Origin: Photobacterium sp. JCM 19050
GTDB taxonomy: Bacteria > Pseudomonadota > Gammaproteobacteria > Enterobacterales > Vibrionaceae
Direction of reading: 5' to 3'
NCBI GenBank assembly: GCA_001310455.1
Contig: BAXG01000017.1
Coordinates: forward strand, 33,994-97,993
Length of the DNA: 64,000 bases
Shown: in pieces, positions 58,622-64,000 of the stretch
How the letters are laid out: each line of letters starts with the position of its first letter
How positions within the stretch are numbered: position 1 is the first letter of the stretch
Program-made: the position numbers and the translations under genes
Notes under the pieces: model-generated
Databases searched by the model: none
The model's input: only the letters and a program-made list of their open reading frames with translations
Told to the model about the DNA's origin: nothing

Positions 58622-59521
58622 ATGACCATTTCACTTGCTTCTATGGAGGTGTTCCCGTCGACATCGGCTGCTATCGGAGAGTCGCCGGTTTTCCACAATG
58701 AAGAATTGGTTTGGGTAGACGCTGAGGGCTGTCGAATTTACCGGGCTGCGGTGGGGAAACCTGGTAACCCGGATATTGTTGAGCATACTGTTCCTGTGCC
58801 GGTCAGTGCGATTGCCTGTGCGGGAGAAAATGGCTGGATCCTGGTGTGCAAGAATGGTCTTTATCACTGCGACAGGGTCTTTGGCTCACTGCTCCCTTTG
58901 GGCAACCCGGTTTCGCGAACATCTGAACTGCGCCTCAACGACTGCAAAGTCAGTCCAAGCGGCGATTTGTGGTTCGGATCTATGAACGGTTCTGATCTGG
59001 AAGCGCCGGACGGTGAGATATTTATCCTGCACCGAAAAACCCTGAAAATTGAGAAAGTTGATGCAGGTTTTGCGGTGTCAAATGGTATCAGTTTTGATGC
59101 GGTGCGAAGGCGGGTGTATATCACCAACATGTTTCGCAGGCAGGTGTTTGTTTATGAGTTGGAACAAGATTTCAGGACGGTGCGCTCGAAAAAGGTGTTC
59201 CTTGAACTCACTGAGCAGCAGGGCTACCCGGACGGCCTGAAAACCGATTCGAAAGGAAACCTTTACGTTTGCCATTGGGAGGCCGGGTTAATCAGTGTCT
59301 GGAGCCCCGACGGGCAATGTCTGCAACAGCTGAAACTTCCCGTAAAGCATGCAACCCGGTGTACCTTTGGCGGGCCGGTGTTACAGGATTTATATGTTAC
59401 CAGCGGAAGCTATGAAATGTCTGATGATGAAAAGCGTGCCCAGCCGCTTTCTGGTTTGACCCTGCGACTGAACAATTCAATTCCGGGTGTAGGGGACGGT
59501 GTCTTTGGTTCCGGGCGTTAA
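58622..59521 (+). CDS. SMP-30/gluconolactonase-family beta-propeller hydrolase
   Basis: 299 residues. SMP-30/gluconolactonase motifs are GESPVFHNEELVWVDAEG (metal-binding Glu), RLNDCKVSPSGDLWFGSM (Asn), SNGISFDAVRRRVYITN (Asn) and YPDGLKTDSKGNLYVCHW (Asp). These supply the usual divalent metal site. There is no signal peptide, so it acts in the cytoplasm, opening a sugar lactone to its acid. ATG 58622 has AAGGAA about 6 bases upstream. It lies between the giant cytochrome gene and a convergent potD-like gene. Confidence 0.92.
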   Translation: MTISLASMEVFPSTSAAIGESPVFHNEELVWVDAEGCRIYRAAVGKPGNPDIVEHTVPVPVSAIACAGENGWILVCKNGLYHCDRVFGSLLPLGNPVSRTSELRLNDCKVSPSGDLWFGSMNGSDLEAPDGEIFILHRKTLKIEKVDAGFAVSNGISFDAVRRRVYITNMFRRQVFVYELEQDFRTVRSKKVFLELTEQQGYPDGLKTDSKGNLYVCHWEAGLISVWSPDGQCLQQLKLPVKHATRCTFGGPVLQDLYVTSGSYEMSDDEKRAQPLSGLTLRLNNSIPGVGDGVFGSGR

Positions 59522-59532
59522 GCGCCGGAACG

Positions 59533-59560
59533 AAAAAAGCCGCGACAGATCGCGGCTTTC
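59533..59560 (-). terminator. Terminator after the potD-like gene
   Basis: GCCGCGA (59539-59545) pairs with TCGCGGC (59550-59556). Read on the minus strand a run of six T follows, so it mainly ends the potD-like transcript; the plus-strand T tract is shorter. Confidence 0.83.
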
Positions 59561-59572
59561 ATTCGGTGCAAA

Positions 59573-60616
59573 TCAGCTTTTCAACTGTTGCCAGTACTTA
59601 TCGTAGATAGCAACGGCAGAACCCACATCGTTGGTGAACTCGCCTTTTGCCATGTCTTCTTCGGTTGGGAAGATCATGGTGTCATTGCGTACTTCTTCAC
59701 TCAGGTGTTCTTTGGCACGCTTGCTTGGTGCCGGGTAACCAAGTTCTTCAACCATTGCCGCCTGGTTTTCAGGGCGGTACATGAAGTCGATGAACTTATG
59801 GGCCAGGTCTTTGTTTTCCGCATTCTTAGGAATGATGAAGTTGTCCATCCACAGGATTGAGCCTTCTTCCGGGTAAACAAAACCGATGCTGTCCATTTCC
59901 TGACGGGCGGTATACGCGTTGCCGTTCCACTGTTGACCAACAGAGACTTCACCAGTGACGAAAGGTACGTGTGGCGCGTCAGAGTTGTAAACAACGACGT
60001 TTGGTTTCAGGGTAACCAGCTTTTCGAATGCCTGCTTGATTTCAGCTTCATTGGTTGTGTTAATGCTGTAACCCAGAGACTTCAGTGCCATGCCAAAGAC
60101 ATCGCGCACATCATCCAGCAGCATAACCTGACCAACAAACTCTTCTCGCCACAGGTCACTCCATTTGGTTACCTTGCTGGCGTCTACCATGTCACCGTTG
60201 TAACTGATTCCGGTTACACCCCAGACATAAGGCAGAGAGTAATCGTTTTTCGGGTCAAACGGCTGGTTTAACAGTGAAGGATAAATGTCCTTCAGATGGG
60301 GGATCTTACTATGGTCGATCTTGGCCAGCATATCTGCTTTTGCCATCCGATCGATGAAATACGTAGAGGCAAAAGCCAGATCATAGCCACTGCTGTTAAG
60401 CAGTTTCAGCTTGGTATACAAGGCTTCATTGCTGTCAAACGAAGAGTAGTTGACGGTTACGTCATACTCTTTTTCAAAGTTTTTAATCACTTCCATGGGC
60501 ATGTATTCTGCCCAGTTGTACAGATTCAACACCTTATCTGAAGCGGATGCAGTCATAGAAACTGTTGCAGCCAGTGCAACAGCAGTTACCGCTACCCCTT
60601 TAAACATTTTCTCCAT
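59573..60616 (-). CDS. potD: Periplasmic spermidine/putrescine-binding protein (PotD/PotF type)
   Basis: 347 residues with a signal peptide (GVAVTAVALAATVSMTASAS) and the polyamine-binding start LNLYNWAEYMPMEVIKNFEK. Further family features are LPYVWGVTGISYN, WSDLWREEF and EEGSILWMDNFIIPKNAEN. The acidic and aromatic ligands (Trp in NWAEY, Asp/Glu in SILWMDNF) fit spermidine or putrescine. No other pot genes are near, so it may be a second, orphan receptor for a PotABC system encoded elsewhere. It is followed by its own terminator. Confidence 0.92.
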   Translation of the reverse strand: MEKMFKGVAVTAVALAATVSMTASASDKVLNLYNWAEYMPMEVIKNFEKEYDVTVNYSSFDSNEALYTKLKLLNSSGYDLAFASTYFIDRMAKADMLAKIDHSKIPHLKDIYPSLLNQPFDPKNDYSLPYVWGVTGISYNGDMVDASKVTKWSDLWREEFVGQVMLLDDVRDVFGMALKSLGYSINTTNEAEIKQAFEKLVTLKPNVVVYNSDAPHVPFVTGEVSVGQQWNGNAYTARQEMDSIGFVYPEEGSILWMDNFIIPKNAENKDLAHKFIDFMYRPENQAAMVEELGYPAPSKRAKEHLSEEVRNDTMIFPTEEDMAKGEFTNDVGSAVAIYDKYWQQLKS

Positions 60617-60933
60617 TAACCTCGCCTTAAATCATAGTGTGCCGAAGCGAAAGAACGCGCATCATAGAGCAAAATCTCACCAAATCAAATGATATCTGTT
60701 TTATTTTATATCACTGAATATTGGTGACATTTTTAACTGATATTTATGTCATTTATAGTGATATTGATCTGCTTTTTATTGTTAAGTTGTTGACACCTGC
60801 TGGCGTTTGGTTGGGGGTTTCTGTCTCAAATAGTGCCCAGAGCTTTATTCTGGTTTTGCCTGCAATCCGCAATCTGAATTCCTGTACACACCGTAACGAA
60901 AGAAAGAACAGCGTCAAAAGGAAAAATGCAGGG
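60617..60933. other. Divergent AT-rich intergenic region between potD-like and photolyase genes
   Basis: 317 bases. ATATCACT near 60705 and AGTGATAT near 60757 are inverted copies about 45 bases apart, with several further TGATAT half sites between and around them, a possible operator cluster for the two divergent promoters. I see no gene in it. An open frame continuous with the photolyase gene extends upstream to 60721 but lacks a credible start. Confidence 0.45.
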
Positions 60934-62448
60934 ATGGCAGAAACGGGAATTTGGTGGATAAAGCGTGATATCAGGTTGCTGGATAACCGGGCGCTAAATG
61001 AGGCAGCCAAAAGTCACAGGTTGATTTGCCTTTATATAGTAGAGCCTTCCATGCTGGCGGCTCCTGACTTTGCCTTGAGACACCTGTATGCCCAGATGCA
61101 GGCGCTGGATGTTTTGAACAGCCAGCTTCATAAACTTGGCAGCTGTGTTTGGGTCTCATTCAAAGAGGCGAAAACGACCTTTGAATACCTGGCATCGGTA
61201 TTCAATCTGCAAGGGATTTACTCCCATCAGGAGACCGGTACGGGCAGAACCTTTCGTCGTGACAAGGACGTCGCTGGTTGGTGCGAAATTCAGAACATTC
61301 CATGGGTAGAGTTCAGGCAAAGCCCGGTCAGCAGAGCCGGAAAGAACTATGACGAATCGGAAAAAGTTCTTCGTTTCGGTGAGCCTCTGCCCGGGCCCGA
61401 TTCACTTCCTTTACCACCTGCACCTCTTCCGCCTTCCGGCTTTGCCCATGTCGATGAACTGCGCGTGCGGTTCGGGCGGCATTTTGAACATATCACTTCA
61501 GATACCTTCCAACCGGTATCAGAATCCGCTGCATGGGAGTGTCTGGAATCCTTCCTGAACGAAAGAGGGGAGGGCTATCGGGGTGGAATATCCTCACCCA
61601 ATTCGGGATTTTCATCAGGCTCCCGCTTGTCTGCGCATCTGGCGTGGGGAACCGTTTCTGCCCGGCAGGTTTTTAACGCGCTTGAACACCGCAGAAAAGT
61701 TTTCTCTGAGAAAACTGACCCTGCTATGTCCGACTGGAAGAAATCACTGTCTGCCTTTCAGTCCCGCCTGTTTTGGCGGGACCATTTCATGCAAAGGTTT
61801 GAAACCGCCTGGTGGATGGAAACCCAATCAATCAATTCAGCTTATGAGCAAGTACGGTATCAGTCTGAACCAGCATTGTTGGATGCTTGGATGGAGGGTA
61901 AAACCGGATTCCCGCTGGTGGACGCCTGTATACGTTGCCTTAACCAAACGGGGTTCCTGAATTTCAGAATGCGTGCCATGGTTACCAATGTGGCCTGTTT
62001 CGGGCTTCACCTCTCATGGAGGGATATTCAGTATCCTTTGGCCCGGCTGTTTTATGATTACGAACCGGGTATCCACTTTTCACAAATCCAGATGCAGGCG
62101 GGTATCGTTGGCATCAATGCGATGCGTGTTTACAGCCCTCAGAAACAATTGATAGAACAAGATCCGGAATGCAGGTTCGTGAAAACCTGGTGCCCGGAGT
62201 TGGCTTATGTCCAGAATGTGCAAATTTTGGCCGGCAACCTTAAAGGGGTATACACTGATCCGGTCGTAAATCTTGTTTCCCGTCAGCGGGAGATGAAAAA
62301 TCAGTTGTACGCGATTAAAAGGAGTACAGAGAGCAGGGCTCAATCCCAAGCAGTGTTGGAGAGGTTCGGTTCGAAACGGAACACCAATCGACGAAGGCCA
62401 ACAGCCAGGCGGAAACAGGATACTTCGCAGCTTTCTCTGTTTAATTAA
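60934..62448 (+). CDS. FAD-dependent DNA photolyase / cryptochrome family protein
   Basis: 504 residues. An N-terminal antenna domain (WWIKRDIRLLDNRALNEA, YIVEP) is followed by the FAD-binding domain: GGISSPNSGFSSGSRLSAHLAWGTVSARQ, FWRDHFMQRFE, TGFPLVDACIRCLNQTGFLNFRMR and the region DYEPGIHFSQIQMQAGIVGINAMRVYSP in place of the usual WQW/IFNP stretch. The tail is basic. It probably repairs UV-induced pyrimidine dimers, though a photoreceptor role is possible. ATG 60934 has AGGG close by. The alkB-like gene starts within its stop codon, so the two form a DNA repair unit. Confidence 0.9.
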   Translation: MAETGIWWIKRDIRLLDNRALNEAAKSHRLICLYIVEPSMLAAPDFALRHLYAQMQALDVLNSQLHKLGSCVWVSFKEAKTTFEYLASVFNLQGIYSHQETGTGRTFRRDKDVAGWCEIQNIPWVEFRQSPVSRAGKNYDESEKVLRFGEPLPGPDSLPLPPAPLPPSGFAHVDELRVRFGRHFEHITSDTFQPVSESAAWECLESFLNERGEGYRGGISSPNSGFSSGSRLSAHLAWGTVSARQVFNALEHRRKVFSEKTDPAMSDWKKSLSAFQSRLFWRDHFMQRFETAWWMETQSINSAYEQVRYQSEPALLDAWMEGKTGFPLVDACIRCLNQTGFLNFRMRAMVTNVACFGLHLSWRDIQYPLARLFYDYEPGIHFSQIQMQAGIVGINAMRVYSPQKQLIEQDPECRFVKTWCPELAYVQNVQILAGNLKGVYTDPVVNLVSRQREMKNQLYAIKRSTESRAQSQAVLERFGSKRNTNRRRPTARRKQDTSQLSLFN

Positions 62449-63056
62449 TGATGCAGGATCTTTTTAATCAGTCACCACAATGGATGGAAATAGATGACGG
62501 TCTGTTGCTTTGGCAACCGGGCTATATTCCTGCGAAAGAAGCCGATGTAATATTCGAAACCCTCTTCAACACGCTTAACTGGCAGCAACTGCCGGTATGG
62601 ATGTTTGGAAAACAAGTGAACCAACCACGGTTAATGGACTGGTATGGGGATGAACCATACTGCTATACCGGCTTGGAACTGAGTGCGAAACCCATCCCTT
62701 CTTCATTGGCAGAATTGAAAATGCGTTGCGAGAATGTCAGCGGATTCCGGTTTAACAGTGTTCTGGCAAACCTGTATCGTACTGGTGAAGACTACATGGG
62801 CTGGCATAAAGACAATGAAGCAGAGTTAGGTGAGCAGCCGGTGGTGGCATCCCTGAGCTTAGGTGCAACCCGAAAGTTTTCCTTTAAGCACGACATCACA
62901 GGCAAAAAGATCGATTTTTCCCTGTCACATGGTGATTTATTGGTAATGGCCGGGAAAACTCAACAGTACTGGAAGCACGCATTACCGAAAACCAAGCGGG
63001 TTCACTCCCCTCGGATAAACCTGACATTTCGCAATATCAAAGGAAAAGTTGATTGA
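62448..63056 (+). CDS. AlkB-family 2-oxoglutarate/Fe(II) dioxygenase
   Basis: 202 residues. The double-stranded beta-helix residues are visible: substrate loop QPRLMDWYGD, YRTGEDYMGWHKDNE (first His and Asp of the iron site), ASLSLGATRKFSF, AGKTQQYWKHALPKT (second His) and RINLTFR (2-oxoglutarate-binding Arg). This matches AlkB/ALKBH2-type enzymes that remove alkyl groups from DNA or RNA bases. Its ATG shares one base with the photolyase stop (TAATG), implying coupled translation. Confidence 0.94.
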   Translation: MMQDLFNQSPQWMEIDDGLLLWQPGYIPAKEADVIFETLFNTLNWQQLPVWMFGKQVNQPRLMDWYGDEPYCYTGLELSAKPIPSSLAELKMRCENVSGFRFNSVLANLYRTGEDYMGWHKDNEAELGEQPVVASLSLGATRKFSFKHDITGKKIDFSLSHGDLLVMAGKTQQYWKHALPKTKRVHSPRINLTFRNIKGKVD

Positions 63057-63133
63057 TTTGCAACCTGCCTGGCGTTTTTTTATTTATTTTGACTAATTTG
63101 CGTTCGAACGATTCGGTATTTTGCAAAACAGTG

Positions 63134-63161
63134 TTGACTCGATCACGTTAATCCGTAGAAT
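63134..63161 (+). promoter_or_regulatory. Sigma-70 promoter of the tRNA operon
   Basis: TTGACT (63134-63139) and TAGAAT (63156-63161) are 16 bases apart, followed by the GC-rich stretch GCGCAGCG typical of growth-rate-controlled stable RNA promoters. Transcription would start near 63168, about 58 bases before tRNA-Cys. Confidence 0.8.
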
Positions 63162-63225
63162 GCGCAGCGTACCGAGGCGATGGGGAACTTCTCCAGAGCT
63201 ACGGAACGAAAGAGAAAGAAATAAA

Positions 63226-63299
63226 GGCGCGTTGGCAGAGTGGCTATGCAGCGGATTGCAAATCCGTGGACCTCGGTTCGACTCCGGGACGCGCCTCCA
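63226..63299 (+). tRNA. tRNA-Cys (GCA)
   Basis: A cloverleaf with a GGCGCGT/ACGCGCC acceptor stem, anticodon GCA in GGATTGCAAATCC, a T loop TTCGACT and an encoded CCA at 63297-63299. It is the first gene of the tRNA cluster. Confidence 0.97.
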
Positions 63300-63310
63300 T
63301 TCTCTTCAGT

Positions 63311-63387
<77 letters not shown>

Positions 63388-63419
63388 TTTTTCACATCGA
63401 CTTGAGTGGTGGTGTTCTT

Positions 63420-63474
63420 CATAACCCTCAGGCCGTTGCAGCGTGGCTGGCAGTCAATCCAGCTCCCGCAACCA
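63420..63474 (+). pseudogene. tRNA-fMet-derived remnant, copy 1
   Basis: The stretch begins CATAACCC, like the anticodon arm of tRNA-fMet, and ends with 19 bases identical to its 3' end (AATCCAGCTCCCGCAACCA). The middle differs and no full cloverleaf forms. It is repeated at 63735-63789. Confidence 0.7.
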
Positions 63475-63509
63475 CTTTTCTTCGATTAGCCACAAGGCTG
63501 GTTGAAAAT

Positions 63510-63585
63510 GCGACACTAGCTCAGTTGGTAGAGCGCAACCTTGCCAAGGTTGAGGTCACGAGTTCGAACCTCGTGTGTCGCTCCA
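63510..63585 (+). tRNA. tRNA-Gly (GCC), copy 1
   Basis: 76 bases: acceptor stem GCGACAC/GTGTCGC, anticodon GCC in CCTTGCCAAGG, T loop TTCGAAC and encoded CCA. Confidence 0.97.
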
Positions 63586-63625
63586 AATTGACAGCTTTCA
63601 TCGAGCTTTATCGATGGCATCCGGA

Positions 63626-63702
<77 letters not shown>

Positions 63703-63734
63703 TTTTTCACGTCGACTTGAGTGGCGGTGATATT

Positions 63735-63789
63735 CATAACCCTCAGGCCGTTGCAGCGTGGCTGGCAGTCAATCCAGCTCCCGCAACCA
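63735..63789 (+). pseudogene. tRNA-fMet-derived remnant, copy 2
   Basis: Same remnant as at 63420-63474 and identical over the matched stretch, 315 bases later. Confidence 0.7.
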
Positions 63790-63824
63790 TCTTTCTTCGA
63801 TTAGCCACAAGGCTGGTTGAAAAT

Positions 63825-63900
63825 GCGACACTAGCTCAGTTGGTAGAGCGCAACCTTGCCAAGGTTGAGGTCACGAGTTCGAACCTCGTGTGTCGCTCCA
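63825..63900 (+). tRNA. tRNA-Gly (GCC), copy 2
   Basis: Identical to the copy at 63510-63585, including the encoded CCA. Confidence 0.97.
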
Positions 63901-63940
63901 AATTGTTAGCTTTCATCGAGCTTTATCGATGACATCCGGA

Positions 63941-64000
<60 letters not shown>

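Overview
The window looks like chromosomal DNA from a metabolically versatile, probably marine gammaproteobacterium. A Vibrionaceae genus such as Enterovibrio or Grimontia is my best guess, made without any database search. The reasons are an initiator tRNA very close to the enterobacterial one, nirBD with a narK-type transporter, lone tatBC, a DctBD-like pair driving a TAXI-type TRAP transporter, many sugar and acid uptake loci, and a tRNA array with tRNA-derived repeats of a kind I associate with Vibrionaceae.

Layout: (1) 1-4.6 kb, nitrite reductase nirB (3' end) and nirD, a NarK-type nitrate/nitrite transporter and a PP2C phosphatase-protein kinase fusion. (2) 4.6-13.9 kb, a minus-strand catabolic operon: Gfo/Idh dehydrogenase, DUF993 protein, TIM-barrel isomerase, TctCBA transporter, cupin and TetR regulator, preceded by a ROK regulator. 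(3) 14.1-18.9 kb, an FbpABC/AfuABC-like ABC importer with one fused permease and a PP2C-like protein. (4) 19.0-24.1 kb, a fused GT2-ArnT-like glycosyltransferase, a two-component system and GtrA, which resembles a surface-glycan modification locus. (5) 24.3-26.1 kb, a FIST-GGDEF sensor cyclase. (6) 26.4-33.5 kb, a DctB-like kinase, TAXI TRAP permease and receptor, and a DctD-like sigma-54 activator, with a sigma-54 promoter and a long inverted repeat upstream of the receptor gene. (7) 33.9-37.3 kb, tatB, tatC, a PhoX-like Tat substrate and a PEP-CTERM protein. (8) 37.3-42.3 kb, LOG protein, periplasmic glutathione peroxidase, IclR regulator, MmsA-type aldehyde dehydrogenase and iron alcohol dehydrogenase. 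(9) 42.9-52.8 kb, a sugar or sugar-alcohol catabolic operon: ribose-type ABC transporter, SorC regulator, aldo/keto reductase, GlpD-like dehydrogenase, class I aldolase and FGGY kinase. (10) 53.1-59.5 kb, a secreted protein of about 1,814 residues combining beta-propellers, a di-heme cytochrome and NPCBM/PA14 modules, then an SMP-30-type lactonase. (11) 59.6-63.1 kb, a PotD-like protein, a photolyase and an AlkB homolog. (12) 63.2-64.0 kb, tRNA-Cys followed by a 315-bp tandem repeat carrying tRNA-fMet, a tRNA-like remnant and tRNA-Gly.

About 30 apparent frameshifts interrupt otherwise well-conserved genes. Nearly all are explained by one missing base in a short run of identical bases, so I treat them as sequencing errors and annotate the restored full-length genes, giving the likely site in each entry. 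The main candidates for new biology are the propeller-cytochrome-NPCBM protein, the DUF993 cluster with its tripartite tricarboxylate transporter, the PP2C protein inside an ABC importer operon, the tatBC-PhoX-PEP-CTERM locus and the tRNA repeat array.
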